DNA of 64,000 nt from Amphritea balenae. Its GTDB lineage: Bacteria > Pseudomonadota > Gammaproteobacteria > Pseudomonadales > Balneatricaceae. Every line of letters starts with the position of its first letter. The first letter of the stretch is position 1. The stretch is from the NCBI RefSeq assembly GCF_003858655.1, contig NZ_RQXV01000010.1, positions 95,521-159,520 on the forward strand, given 5' to 3'. Both the position numbers and the translations under genes were made by a program. The notes beneath the pieces are model-generated. The model made no database searches. It was not told the DNA's origin and saw nothing but the letters and a program-made list of their open reading frames with translations. Shown piece by piece: positions 9,107 through 18,937 of this stretch.

Positions 9107-11152
9107 ATGTTATGGATAATGACTCACTGCAACCGAATACTCAAAAGCCTGTTTCTTTTCTTCCCCCTCCTGCTCAGCGCTACGTTGTCCGCTAATAGCT
9201 ATGCCAGCCAGAGTCTGGAGCAACAACGCAAGCTATATCAACAAGCCGGTAAACAGCTGAAAGCAGATCAGCTTGAACAGTATTTCCAAACTAAGGCCAG
9301 ACTCACCGACTATCCGCTGTATCCCTACCTGGAACAACGTGAGTTGGAACACAATTTTGATAAGGTTAGCCAACACCAGATCGATCTTTATGCAAAACAG
9401 TATCAAGACATACCGACCAACTATCTGCTACAGCAACGATGGTTAGGTTACCTGGCAGGTAAACAACGTTGGCAACAGTATCTGACTGCGTATAACAACG
9501 CGGCTATCAGTAAAGAACGCTACCAGTGCCATTACCGCACCGCCTTATTAAAAACAGGCAAGAAGGCCGAAGCACTTAAAAACATTGAAACACTCTGGAA
9601 CAAGGGCCATTCAATCTCGGATGCCTGTAATCCGGTGTTCGATCACTGGATCTCAAAACATAAAGGCCCGGACAGTGACCTTGCATATCAACGTTTCTGG
9701 AAAGCCGTTGATAAAAACAGCATCTCGCTGGCTAAATATCTACGACGCTTTATTACAAAAAAAGACCAGAAACAAGCGACTGCAAAATTCCTTCAGATAC
9801 GTAACAATCCTGCGCTTATTAAGAACACAGACATTCTGCACGGCGATAATATCGCCAGTCGTTCGAGCTACCTTTACGGGATTGAACGCCTGTCTCGCAA
9901 AAGCCCACAGACAGCTACAAAAATATGGTTAAAGGTTCGCCCACAACTCAGCATTGGTAACAACCAGCAACTGAAATTAAATCAGACACTTGCCCGCCGT
10001 TTAGCCAGTAAAAACGATAAACATACCGATGCGCTGATCGATCAGGTAAACAGTCCGCTTGATGAAGAGATCCAGAGCCGAAGATTCAAACTCGCATTAG
10101 TGCAACAAAACTGGAAAAAGATATATAACCTGATCGATAAACTGCCTGATGACATCCAGCAAAATGAAAACTGGGTTTATTGGAAAACGATTGCCGCCAG
10201 CCATTTAAGCGGCCTGAAACCTGAATACTCAGATGCATTTTTAAAACTAAGCAAGGCCCGTAGCTACTACGGTCTGTTGGCAGCCCAGGTACTTAAAACC
10301 CGCTTCAGACTAAATCCGGCGCAAGACAAACCCGATGACGCTCTACTTAGTGAGTTTGCTGATCAGGCTGCCGTAAAACGAATGCAGGAACTGTACTGGC
10401 AAAATGAGCTCTACCTTGGCAGACGCGAGTGGAATCAATTAACCCAGGCAATGGATACTGACCAGTTAAGAATTGCGGCAACAACAGTACATAGCTGGGG
10501 TTGGCATAGTCTTGCAATCAGAGGGATCGCAAAAGCCCGTCACTGGGATGACATCAGCCTGCGTTTCCCTATGCCTTACGAGAAACTCTTTGAACAACGG
10601 GCGGGTAAATTCGCTATTGATACGAACTGGGCCAGAGCGGTCGCACGGCAGGAAAGTGCTTATCAGCCTTACGCTCGATCCCACGTTGGTGCGCGAGGGC
10701 TAATGCAGTTAATGCCTAAAACAGCGCGAGATACTGCCCGAAAAAACAAAATCAATTACAAAAACACTGCAGATCTGTATATACCTGCAACCAATATCAG
10801 CCTGGGTGTTGCCTATCTTGCCGAGATGCAGAAACGCTTCAAGGAAAATCAGGTATATGCCACCGCGGCTTACAATGCGGGTCCTCACCGGGTAAAAAAC
10901 TGGCTTAAAGCTAGGGGAGATCTGCCTATCGACATCTGGATTGAAACCATACCTTTCAATGAAACCCGCAAATATGTCATGAGCGTTATGGCTTATCATG
11001 CTATTTACCGAACGTTGGCAGGCCAGCCTGCGCACCTGCTGAACAATAAGACAGCCTTCCGGCTGGCAATGAAAAATTCAACCGGAGCCCAGCAGGCAAA
11101 ACAATTACGGGACTTCATTCAGCTAAACAGTAAAGCCACACTGACCCAATGA
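9107..11152 (+). CDS. slt: Soluble lytic murein transglycosylase Slt
   Basis: A 681-residue periplasmic exo-lytic transglycosylase that cleaves the MurNAc-GlcNAc bond to leave anhydroMurNAc. After a signal peptide (about 30 residues) comes a long alpha-superhelical U-shaped domain. The catalytic lysozyme-like domain is C-terminal: ARQESAYQP with the catalytic Glu, GLMQLMPKTA, and AYNAGPHRV. Length and domain order match Slt70. Its stop overlaps the tatD start by four bases (ATGA), so the two are translationally coupled. The second ATG (5th codon) is an equally possible start. Confidence 0.94.
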   Translation: MLWIMTHCNRILKSLFLFFPLLLSATLSANSYASQSLEQQRKLYQQAGKQLKADQLEQYFQTKARLTDYPLYPYLEQRELEHNFDKVSQHQIDLYAKQYQDIPTNYLLQQRWLGYLAGKQRWQQYLTAYNNAAISKERYQCHYRTALLKTGKKAEALKNIETLWNKGHSISDACNPVFDHWISKHKGPDSDLAYQRFWKAVDKNSISLAKYLRRFITKKDQKQATAKFLQIRNNPALIKNTDILHGDNIASRSSYLYGIERLSRKSPQTATKIWLKVRPQLSIGNNQQLKLNQTLARRLASKNDKHTDALIDQVNSPLDEEIQSRRFKLALVQQNWKKIYNLIDKLPDDIQQNENWVYWKTIAASHLSGLKPEYSDAFLKLSKARSYYGLLAAQVLKTRFRLNPAQDKPDDALLSEFADQAAVKRMQELYWQNELYLGRREWNQLTQAMDTDQLRIAATTVHSWGWHSLAIRGIAKARHWDDISLRFPMPYEKLFEQRAGKFAIDTNWARAVARQESAYQPYARSHVGARGLMQLMPKTARDTARKNKINYKNTADLYIPATNISLGVAYLAEMQKRFKENQVYATAAYNAGPHRVKNWLKARGDLPIDIWIETIPFNETRKYVMSVMAYHAIYRTLAGQPAHLLNNKTAFRLAMKNSTGAQQAKQLRDFIQLNSKATLTQ

Positions 11153-11964
11153 CCGATCAACAAGCTTACAAATTAACCGACATTGGCGTAAACCTATCCG
11201 ATAGCGTATTTGAAAAAGACCGTCAGCAGGTAATTGAAAATGCCTTCAAAGCAGGCGTAGAGCGCCTCATTATAACCGGCACCACTGAACAAGAATCAGA
11301 GCAAGCTGTTGAACTCTGCACACAACAGCTTTCAACACTTTATTGCACAGCCGGTGTTCACCCCCATTACAGCAGTCAATTTACCTCTTCAACCCGTTCA
11401 ATGCTGTCAGCACTGAGTCAAAGCAAGCACGTTATTGCCATCGGTGAAACAGGCCTGGATTTTAATCGTAATTTTTCTACGCCCGAGCAGCAGGTTTTCG
11501 CATTTGAGCAACAATTAGAAATAGCAGCAGAAACCAGCCTGCCACTTTTTCTGCACGAACGGGATGCTCACAAGAAACAAACAGAGATGTTAACGCACTT
11601 CAGAGACCATCTTCAGGGTGGTGTAGCCCACTGCTTTACCGGCACCAGAGAAGAGCTGTACAACTATCTGGACCTTGATCTCTATATTGGTATCACAGGC
11701 TGGATCTGTGATGAACGTCGGGGGTCCGAGCTATTCAACCTATTGCCAGATATTCCCGCAGATAGACTGCTACTGGAAACAGATGCCCCTTATCTGCTTC
11801 CCCGGAGCATGCGCCCAAAACCCAAAAGCCGCCGCAACCTGCCGCAATACCTGCCTTATATTCTTGAACAGGCTGCCCTTAGCCGCGCAATTGATCCGTA
11901 TCAGCTGGCCGATCAGTGTGAGAACAACTGTGAGCGCTTGTTTAGCCTCAAAGCTGCTAGCTAA
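11149..11964 (+). CDS. tatD: TatD family deoxyribonuclease
   Basis: A 271-residue TIM-barrel metal-dependent hydrolase. It reads through nearly every TatD landmark: DIGVNLSD, GVHPHYSSQ, AIGETGLDFNRNFSTP, LHERDAH, AHCFTGTREE, GITGWICDERRG and ETDAPYLLPR. The Glu, His and Asp metal ligands are intact. TatD enzymes are 3'-5' exonucleases with roles in DNA repair and degradation. The start overlaps the slt stop. A convergent glutaredoxin-like gene overlaps its last codons by a few bases. Confidence 0.93.
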   Translation: MTDQQAYKLTDIGVNLSDSVFEKDRQQVIENAFKAGVERLIITGTTEQESEQAVELCTQQLSTLYCTAGVHPHYSSQFTSSTRSMLSALSQSKHVIAIGETGLDFNRNFSTPEQQVFAFEQQLEIAAETSLPLFLHERDAHKKQTEMLTHFRDHLQGGVAHCFTGTREELYNYLDLDLYIGITGWICDERRGSELFNLLPDIPADRLLLETDAPYLLPRSMRPKPKSRRNLPQYLPYILEQAALSRAIDPYQLADQCENNCERLFSLKAAS

Positions 11965-12206
11965 ATAAGCTGCTGAATAAAATGATGAAGCTGGTCCGCA
12001 TCAAATGGCCAGCCAAGTTCAGCGCCTGACTGCTCATCCACTAGCACGGGAATTCGAATCGAGTATTTATCCATCAGAGCATCATCGAAAGCGATATCAA
12101 CCTCTTCCAACTGATGTAACTCCGGGTTCATATTCTGCACCAGAATATCGATTGCCTGTTCGCATAAATGACAACCAACACTGCTCATTAATAAGAAATT
12201 TCTCAC
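11961..12206 (-). CDS. Glutaredoxin-like small thiol protein
   Basis: An 81-residue thioredoxin-fold protein with an N-terminal CHLC pair (residues 13-16) and the cis-Pro region RIPVLVDEQSG. This is the DUF836/glutaredoxin-like group; its partner is unknown. The start is a GTG with GGAG six bases before it. It overlaps the end of tatD by four bases in convergent orientation. Confidence 0.8.
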   Translation of the reverse strand: MRNFLLMSSVGCHLCEQAIDILVQNMNPELHQLEEVDIAFDDALMDKYSIRIPVLVDEQSGAELGWPFDADQLHHFIQQLI

Positions 12207-12306
12207 TGCTACTCCTTCGTAGGCTTACCCAAATTAGGCAAGTATCACTGGCAATCCCAAACCAATTGTAACTTAATGAAATAATCTGAGAAGTGGAGAT
12301 ACAGTA

Positions 12307-12846
12307 TTGAGCAACATTTCATCCTCACCTGCACCCTCCCGGGAACAACTACTAAGCAGGCAAGAGCTGATTATTAGCAAAACCGATCAAAAGGGCATAG
12401 TAACTTATGCCAATCGGACTTTTATGAAAATATCGGGTTACAGAGAGGACCAGATAATCGGTTGCCCGCATAATTTCATTCGCCATCCGGATATGCCCAG
12501 GACTTGCTTCAAGCTTTTATGGGACACCATTCAGACCGGCAACGAGTTCTTCGCCTATGTGATTAATCGTTGCAATAACGGCGATTTCTATTGGGTGCTG
12601 GCCAATATTACCCCTGACTACTCTGCATCTGGTGAACTGCTGGGTTACTACTCAGTTCGCAGGGCGCCAACCAGAGAGGCAATTAATAAAATCATTCCTA
12701 TATATCAAAAAATGTTAGAAATTGAGCAACAATCCTCTGCTGATACGGGCATGCAACGCGCCCAACATTATTTAATCGAACAGATAGCGCATACCAACCT
12801 GAGTTATCAGGAGTTCATTCTAAATCTGGATCAGGGTGAATGCTAA
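12307..12846 (+). CDS. Aer-like PAS sensor protein
   Basis: A 179-residue cytoplasmic protein that is mainly one PAS domain (about residues 20-125). It carries the Aer-type pattern: [36 protein letters not shown] and [15 protein letters not shown]. In Aer this fold binds FAD and reports redox state or oxygen. There is no receptor domain in the protein itself. The next gene, overlapping by 11 bases, encodes a membrane chemoreceptor, so the pair looks like an aerotaxis-type receptor split in two. The start is a TTG with GGAG eight bases ahead. Confidence 0.85.
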   Translation: MSNISSSPAPSREQLLSRQELIISKTDQKGIVTYANRTFMKISGYREDQIIGCPHNFIRHPDMPRTCFKLLWDTIQTGNEFFAYVINRCNNGDFYWVLANITPDYSASGELLGYYSVRRAPTREAINKIIPIYQKMLEIEQQSSADTGMQRAQHYLIEQIAHTNLSYQEFILNLDQGEC

Positions 12847-14362
12847 TATGAAAACTGAACAACATGTCAGCGCTGGCAGCCCTTTTCTTTCAACCCGAAT
12901 CACCATGCTCTGCAGCACCCTGATTCTGGTTGCCCTGTCGCAGCTCATTCTGTGCGCCTTACTAGGCTTTTTTCACCCAACCCTTCTACTACCAACCCTC
13001 TTAATTATTGTTCTATCGATCTATATCTGGATAAAAAGCACTCCTGTCATTGCCGCTCTTAACAAAATTCACAGCACCCTGCGCAATGCTAATAGCGGTG
13101 AATACCATCAGCGTATTACCAAAGTTAAAAAGCTGGGTGAGGCTGGCAAAATAGCCTGGGAGTTAAATGAATTACTCGATTATATTGAGTGCTATTTTAA
13201 AGAGGTAGATGCATGTTTCAGCCGTACTGCCGAAGGTAAGTATGATCGCCCGGCACAAACCATAGGCATGCCCGGCATCCTACAGAAGTCTTTAAATCAG
13301 ATTAACCGCTCCATCTCCATTATGGGTGAAGGTGCGGAATTCATCTCGAGCAACGCTCTTCAATCAGAGCTACACAGCCTGAACACCCGCAATCTGATCG
13401 CAAATCTTAAGCGAAATCAGCAGGACCTGCTGCAAATTAGTGATGAAATGATCAACATTGAGAGCATTGCCGCAAAAAATGATGAGGCAGCAATACTCAG
13501 CCAACAGTCGGTAAATGATCTCACCCACCTTTTAGATCAGGTCAGCAACACAATCAACTCTGTTGCCGACGTTGTACTATCAATGGGCGAAGACAGTAAG
13601 CGGGTACAGGAAAGCCTGAGCACTATTACCGACATCGCAGATCAAACCAATCTGTTAGCCCTCAACGCATCGATTGAAGCTGCCCGGGCCGGCGAGCATG
13701 GTCGTGGTTTTGCTATTGTAGCGGATGAGGTAAAAGCCCTTTCCAACCGGACTAAAGGCGCTGCCGCCGATATCACAGCGACCATCAACCATTTCAGCAA
13801 TCGTGTTAATGATATGGCGGAACTTACCACAGCCTCTCAGCAACGTAGCGCTGACCTATCCGAACTGGTAACCAGTTTTACTGATAGGTTTGAAAACTTT
13901 TCAATGGCTGCTCAACAGACACTGGGGTATATCACCCGGGCGAAAAACCGCACCTTTGGTACGCTGGCGAAAGTCGATCACATAATCTTCAAACAGAACG
14001 GCTATATAGCACTGGATCATACCAATCAGCACGAAACTGAAACCGCGGCAATTTGCACCTCTCATAAACAGTGCCGGCTGGGTAAATGGTATTATGAGGG
14101 GGAAGGCGCTAAAGAGTTCAGCCAGACCAGTGCATATGCACAAATTGAATCTCCTCATGCTCAGGTACATCAGTCGGTCCAGGAGGCAGTAAGACTAAGC
14201 GAAGAAGACTGGAAAAACAGCACTGATGTTCGGCAGAAAATTGTCTCAGCTATGGACAACGCTGAACATGAGAGCAATAAGATCCTTCAATGTATCGATG
14301 ATATGATGGACGAATATGATCGAAAGAACCCCAAACATCTAACTAAAGTAGCGCCACAATGA
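12836..14362 (+). CDS. Methyl-accepting chemotaxis protein with C-terminal CZB domain
   Basis: A 508-residue receptor. Two hydrophobic segments (about residues 24-46 and 50-68) lie so close that almost no periplasmic sensor domain is possible. The cytoplasmic hairpin tip is [23 protein letters not shown] split around residues 270-292. The C terminus is a chemoreceptor zinc-binding domain with the ligand pattern H382, C413, H441 and H445 and the family block [10 protein letters not shown]. Zinc or hypochlorite sensing is the known role of this domain. The start may be the GTG at 12836 or the ATG at 12848. Coupled to the PAS gene, which may supply the missing input. Confidence 0.9.
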   Translation: MNANMKTEQHVSAGSPFLSTRITMLCSTLILVALSQLILCALLGFFHPTLLLPTLLIIVLSIYIWIKSTPVIAALNKIHSTLRNANSGEYHQRITKVKKLGEAGKIAWELNELLDYIECYFKEVDACFSRTAEGKYDRPAQTIGMPGILQKSLNQINRSISIMGEGAEFISSNALQSELHSLNTRNLIANLKRNQQDLLQISDEMINIESIAAKNDEAAILSQQSVNDLTHLLDQVSNTINSVADVVLSMGEDSKRVQESLSTITDIADQTNLLALNASIEAARAGEHGRGFAIVADEVKALSNRTKGAAADITATINHFSNRVNDMAELTTASQQRSADLSELVTSFTDRFENFSMAAQQTLGYITRAKNRTFGTLAKVDHIIFKQNGYIALDHTNQHETETAAICTSHKQCRLGKWYYEGEGAKEFSQTSAYAQIESPHAQVHQSVQEAVRLSEEDWKNSTDVRQKIVSAMDNAEHESNKILQCIDDMMDEYDRKNPKHLTKVAPQ

Positions 14363-14548
14363 CTTGCTGCGGCGCATCAAATTGTCTATGCTCAACAGCT
14401 CTGTTTGATAAGTAACCAATATATGAGCATCAATAGATAATCAGGGTGTACAAACAGAATCCGATTCTCAGCCAGATATCCAGATACGATAGCCGCCTTT
14501 AGAAGCTGGCATCGCATCCTAGGTAGGCTTCAGAAAGAAGGCAGTTTT

Positions 14549-16291
14549 ATGGAAAACAACAGCAATATTCTCTCCAACCCTCAAGAATTCATTAACTATC
14601 TGAACCAGGAAAGCCAGAAAGTTCTTGATATGTATTCTTCTGCTGGCAGTGAAGATATTTTCAAGCAATTTACCCAATCATGGACTGATCTTGCGTCTCG
14701 CTCTTTCGAAGATCCAACCGTATGGGTACGCGCCATTACTGATTATCAGCAAGCGCAAATGAATCTTTGGCAAAATATATTCTCCGGTAAGTCCGCTGAG
14801 TCACCTGTTGCACAGCCACTTAAAGGTGATCGCCGTTTCGCTGCTGAAGAGTGGAGCCAGAACCCGGTTTTCTCTTACATCAAGCAGTCATACCTGCTGA
14901 GTTCTAACCTGCTGAATGAGATGGCTTCAAATGCCAATCTGAGCGAAAACGAGCAGAAGAAACTCGAGTTTTATACCAAACAGTATATCGATGCGATGTC
15001 GCCAACAAACTTTGCGGTAACCAACCCGGAAGTTTTACAACAGGCATTAGAGACTAAAGGTCAGAGCCTGATCGATGGCCTGCAAAACCTGTTAGGCGAT
15101 GTGGAGAAAGGCCGCATCACCATGACCGATGAATCCGCTTTCACTCTGGGTGAAAACATCGCTACCACAGAGGGTGCTGTGGTATTTGAAAACGAGATGT
15201 TACAGCTGATTCAGTACAAGCCTACCACTGAACAAGTGTATAGCCGTCCGACGCTGATCGTACCGCCATGTATCAACAAGTTTTACATCATGGATCTTCA
15301 GGAGCATAACTCCTACGTTAAGTACTGTGTTGATCAGGGTCAGACCGTATTCCTGGTATCCTGGGTCAACCCAACCATCGATCAGCGCGACATCAGCTGG
15401 GATGATTACGTTGGAAACGGCACCCTGAAAGCCATTGATGCCGTTAAACAGATTACCGAGCAAGAAAAGATCAACGCTGTATCCTGGTGTATTGGCGGTA
15501 CTATTCTGTCCTCTACCCTTGCCGTAATGGCGAAGCGTAAAGATGAGAGCGTTGCCTCTGCAACTTTCCTGACCACGCTGACAGACTTTACTGATCCGGG
15601 TGACCTGTGTGTATTCATTGATGAGCAGCAGGTTAAACAGCTGACTCAGAAAGTTGATGATGAAGGCCTGCTGAACGGTCGTAATCTGGCGACCGCCTTT
15701 AATATGCTTCGTTCAAACGATCTGGTTTGGTCCTATGTGGTTAACAACTACCTGAAAGGTCAGAATCCGGCACCATTCGATATCCTGTACTGGAATGGTG
15801 ATTCAACTAACCTGCCAGCTAAGATGTACAACTTCTATATCAATGAGATGTACATTAATAACAAGCTCTCAAAGCCAGACGCTCTGACTATCTGTGGTGA
15901 GAAAATCAACCTGCGTGATATCACTATCCCGGTTTACTTCCTGTCCACCATTGAAGATCACATCGCGCCATGGAAAGGTACCTTCAAAGGTACTGAGATG
16001 ATGCAGGGCAAGATCGAATTCGTTCTGGGTGCCAGCGGCCACGTTGCCGGTGTCATCAACCCAGCTTCCAAGAATCGTCGTAACTACTGGACTGGTGGTG
16101 AACTTGGCCAGGGTGCCGACCATTGGCTAGAGACAGCTGAACGTCAGGAAGGCAGCTGGTGGCCAAACTGGTCCAAGTGGATTAAGCCTAAGGCCGGCAA
16201 GAAGGTTGATGCGCCAAAAACCTATGGCAATAAAACCTTTAAAGAGATTGAGCCTGCGCCAGGCCGTTATGTAGCGACCCGCGTTGACTAA
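14549..16291 (+). CDS. phaC: Class I poly(3-hydroxyalkanoate) synthase
   Basis: A 580-residue PHA polymerase that joins hydroxyacyl-CoA units into storage polyester on granules. The N-terminal PhaC domain and the alpha/beta hydrolase core are both present, with PPCINKFYIMDL and NPTIDQRDISWDDYV as family landmarks. The catalytic triad is C314, D470 and H498. The nucleophile sits in S-W-C-I-G-G, where most class I enzymes have Gly at the first place. No phaA, phaB or phasin gene lies beside it. Two hundred bases with no gene precede it, and a clear terminator follows. Confidence 0.95.
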   Translation: MENNSNILSNPQEFINYLNQESQKVLDMYSSAGSEDIFKQFTQSWTDLASRSFEDPTVWVRAITDYQQAQMNLWQNIFSGKSAESPVAQPLKGDRRFAAEEWSQNPVFSYIKQSYLLSSNLLNEMASNANLSENEQKKLEFYTKQYIDAMSPTNFAVTNPEVLQQALETKGQSLIDGLQNLLGDVEKGRITMTDESAFTLGENIATTEGAVVFENEMLQLIQYKPTTEQVYSRPTLIVPPCINKFYIMDLQEHNSYVKYCVDQGQTVFLVSWVNPTIDQRDISWDDYVGNGTLKAIDAVKQITEQEKINAVSWCIGGTILSSTLAVMAKRKDESVASATFLTTLTDFTDPGDLCVFIDEQQVKQLTQKVDDEGLLNGRNLATAFNMLRSNDLVWSYVVNNYLKGQNPAPFDILYWNGDSTNLPAKMYNFYINEMYINNKLSKPDALTICGEKINLRDITIPVYFLSTIEDHIAPWKGTFKGTEMMQGKIEFVLGASGHVAGVINPASKNRRNYWTGGELGQGADHWLETAERQEGSWWPNWSKWIKPKAGKKVDAPKTYGNKTFKEIEPAPGRYVATRVD

Positions 16292-16311
16292 TCTGCTGAA
16301 CTGCTGATAAT

Positions 16312-16338
16312 AAAGCCGAGCTATGCTCCGGCTTTTTT
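16312..16338 (+). terminator. Rho-independent terminator of phaC
   Basis: Stem AAAGCCG/CGGCTTT with a short loop and a T-run, 20 bases after the phaC stop. The T-run argues against the earliest possible start (16337) of the MATE gene. Confidence 0.85.
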
Positions 16339-16369
16339 GTTTCCATACTCACCTGAACAGACTATCACT

Positions 16370-17740
16370 TTGAAAGCAGCTCGTTTTATCTCTTTTTCTG
16401 AAGCCCGCACCATTCTCACGCTAGCCGTTCCCATCATGATCGCCCAGTTATCTCAAACAGCCATGGGCTTTGTCGATACTCTGATGGCAGGACGCTATGG
16501 CGCCGAAGACCTCGCAGCTGTCGCGCTGGGTGCCGGTATCTGGTTGCCGATCATGCTTTCATTAGGCGGCGTATTGATGGCTATCACCCCTATCGTCGCT
16601 CATCAGGTGGGTGCTAATCAGCTATTACGCACTCGAATCACCTTTAATCAAGGCTTATATATCGCAGCTATCGCCTCATTCATCGCATGGTTTACGCTAC
16701 GCAACACCGGCATGCTACTTGATTACATGCAGGTGTCAGGCAACCTCAAATTAAAAACACTCGCCTACCTTGATGCACTGTCATGGGGCGTGCCAGGGAT
16801 GATGCTCTATCAATGCTGCAGGAGTTACTGTGAAGGATTTGGTAAAACCAAACCTTTGATGAAAATTGGCATCCTGGCACTGCTGTGCAATATTCCGCTT
16901 AACTATATTTTCATCTACGGCAAACTGGGTATACCGGCTATGGGTGGCGTAGGTTGCGGCTGGGCAACCAGTATCGTGATGTGGATTATGGCTATCATCG
17001 CCGTTTTCTATCTCCACCTATCCAGCCACTTTCATAAATTGAAACTGATCAATTTGCCACGCATTGTCACTAAACCTCTGATCACCCTGATAAGTCTTGG
17101 TCTGCCTATTGGTATCACGCTGTTAATCGAGGTCAGCATGTTTTCCGTTATTGCCCTCATGCTAGCCAGACTGGGTGAGACCGTGATCGCAGCGCATCAG
17201 ATAACCTTAAGCTTTACCGGCATGGTATTTATGATTCCTCTTAGTATAGCGATGGCACTGACTATACGAATCGGCCACCTGGCGGGTAGCCAACAGTTTT
17301 ATGAGGCAAAAATAGCCGCCCAGACCGGCTTTATGATTACCGGCACCGGCGCCCTGCTCTCATGTACTCTGATCAGTTTATTCGCCGTACCTATCGCAGG
17401 CCTTTACACCGACAACCTTATTATTATCAAAATGGCCAGCCATCTGATCATCATCGCTGCAATCTTCCAGATACCGGACGCCATACAGGTTTCAAGTGCC
17501 GGAATACTTAGAGGCTACAAAGATACCCGGATCCCACTACTCATCGTTTTTATCGCCTACTGGGTCATCGGACTACCAACCGGATACCTACTTTCACTGA
17601 CTGATTATCTGCTGCCCGCCATGGGAGCTGCAGGTTTCTGGTACGGATTAGTTATAGGCCTTTGTGTAGGCGCTATACTGTTACTACTTCGCTACCGGAC
17701 AATAACTATAAAATGCAGACACGCTGTGCACACATCTTAG
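16370..17740 (+). CDS. MATE family multidrug efflux transporter (NorM type)
   Basis: A 12-transmembrane MATE exporter of about 456 residues that uses an H+ or Na+ gradient to expel cationic drugs. The opening EARTILTLAVPIMIAQLSQ and the MGFVDTLMAGRYGAEDLAAV block are NorM signatures, and the two homologous six-helix halves are visible. The frame is open to 16337, but that start would sit inside the phaC terminator, so the TTG at 16370 is preferred. The ribosome site there is weak, which leaves the start uncertain. The next gene overlaps its 3' end by 28 bases. Confidence 0.88.
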   Translation: MKAARFISFSEARTILTLAVPIMIAQLSQTAMGFVDTLMAGRYGAEDLAAVALGAGIWLPIMLSLGGVLMAITPIVAHQVGANQLLRTRITFNQGLYIAAIASFIAWFTLRNTGMLLDYMQVSGNLKLKTLAYLDALSWGVPGMMLYQCCRSYCEGFGKTKPLMKIGILALLCNIPLNYIFIYGKLGIPAMGGVGCGWATSIVMWIMAIIAVFYLHLSSHFHKLKLINLPRIVTKPLITLISLGLPIGITLLIEVSMFSVIALMLARLGETVIAAHQITLSFTGMVFMIPLSIAMALTIRIGHLAGSQQFYEAKIAAQTGFMITGTGALLSCTLISLFAVPIAGLYTDNLIIIKMASHLIIIAAIFQIPDAIQVSSAGILRGYKDTRIPLLIVFIAYWVIGLPTGYLLSLTDYLLPAMGAAGFWYGLVIGLCVGAILLLLRYRTITIKCRHAVHTS

Positions 17741-18780
17741 TACTCCTGATCGCGCTAATATTAAGCGGGTGCGACCAAGGGCGACCAGAAACCATGATGG
17801 AGACTTATAGTAGCCGTCTTGCAAACAGTCTCAACAGCGATAAACAACTAGACCTGAGCAGCCCGTTAAAGATTCCCGTCTTTCCTCGACGTCGGGATAG
17901 AATACTCCCTGTAAAAGACCTACGTCAGGGCCTGTTAGAAGTATTCAACCTGCGTCATTGCCGCCTTATTCATCTGGTTGCAGAACGAAATAGCTCTCTG
18001 GGTAAAGTGATGCCACCATCGAAGCAGCTGGTTTATGAGATAGAGCTGTTTATCGGACTCAGAGACTGCCTGCAGCAACTAAAGATGGCCAATGCTGAGC
18101 CAGAACTAATCACCCAGGTAGAGTCAATATTCAGGATTAAATCTGATAATTTTGAGAAGGCTCTCTGGAACGGCATCTTCATCAGTGAAGCGGTCGAACG
18201 GAATTTTTCTCTGTCTGAACCTGCCCTCTCCCTTGATGGAGAAGACGGTTTCCAACAAAGTGTACGGGCACTGGAGGTGCTGGATCAGATAGCAGCACTG
18301 AACAAAGGCAACAGAGACTGGACCCGCCCTGAGGCGCTTGATCAAATGGAACAGCAGTATCAAACACTCTATAACCACCGCTATGGAAGCCGCTGGCTGC
18401 GCTCTTTGTATCTGGTTACTCAGACCCTGAGGTTCAACGCAGAACTCATTCAGCATCGACTACAGCAAAGACCCTTATGCTATAACCAGACAGCGACATC
18501 TAAAGCGAATATTGTTAAAAATGTTTTTCAGAAATACTATATTTCACAACTACAGCCCTACATGGCTCGCCTGGATCAGCAAGGTAAAATCTGGCTCAGA
18601 ATCAACACCCAGCTTATCAACCAGTTTACTGTAACGCCTGCCAGCACGAAAAATTATTACACCAGGGTTATAGACCCTGAAACCTCCCAGCTTTGGCACA
18701 ACTACCTTGAAGCGCGAAACCAGCACACTAAAGCCTGGCAGAACTTACTACGCCAGTGTGGATTAATGCCTAAACGCTAA
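17713..18780 (+). CDS. DUF3080 lipoprotein
   Basis: A 355-residue DUF3080 protein. The start at 17713 gives a lipoprotein signal peptide (HILVLLIALILSGC, lipobox LSGC, then Asp-Gln-Gly), so the mature protein is a lipid-anchored envelope protein. The Asp after the lipid-modified Cys would favour inner-membrane retention in enterics. Typical of the family are TYSSRLANSLN right after the signal and the LVAERNSSLGK motif. The longer open frame (to 17662) would overlap norM and lose the lipobox. No function is established. It overlaps the MATE gene by 28 bases and may be cotranscribed. Confidence 0.82.
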   Translation: MQTRCAHILVLLIALILSGCDQGRPETMMETYSSRLANSLNSDKQLDLSSPLKIPVFPRRRDRILPVKDLRQGLLEVFNLRHCRLIHLVAERNSSLGKVMPPSKQLVYEIELFIGLRDCLQQLKMANAEPELITQVESIFRIKSDNFEKALWNGIFISEAVERNFSLSEPALSLDGEDGFQQSVRALEVLDQIAALNKGNRDWTRPEALDQMEQQYQTLYNHRYGSRWLRSLYLVTQTLRFNAELIQHRLQQRPLCYNQTATSKANIVKNVFQKYYISQLQPYMARLDQQGKIWLRINTQLINQFTVTPASTKNYYTRVIDPETSQLWHNYLEARNQHTKAWQNLLRQCGLMPKR

Positions 18781-18937
18781 TTCCCAGCCCGCCTTCCTGA
18801 TTACCGCAATCTAACAAAACAATTCAGGTATTCGTTAACTTAACCCAAAGTTAGCACCATTTTGGGTAATGAATAAAAGCAGAGCCGATATGGCTATGAA
18901 ACAATGACTAGTAATCATTATCAATCAAACTGCTACT

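Noticed and set aside
16337..16369. N-terminal extension of the MATE protein
   Set aside because: A start here would lie in the T-run of the phaC terminator and adds residues not typical of NorM.
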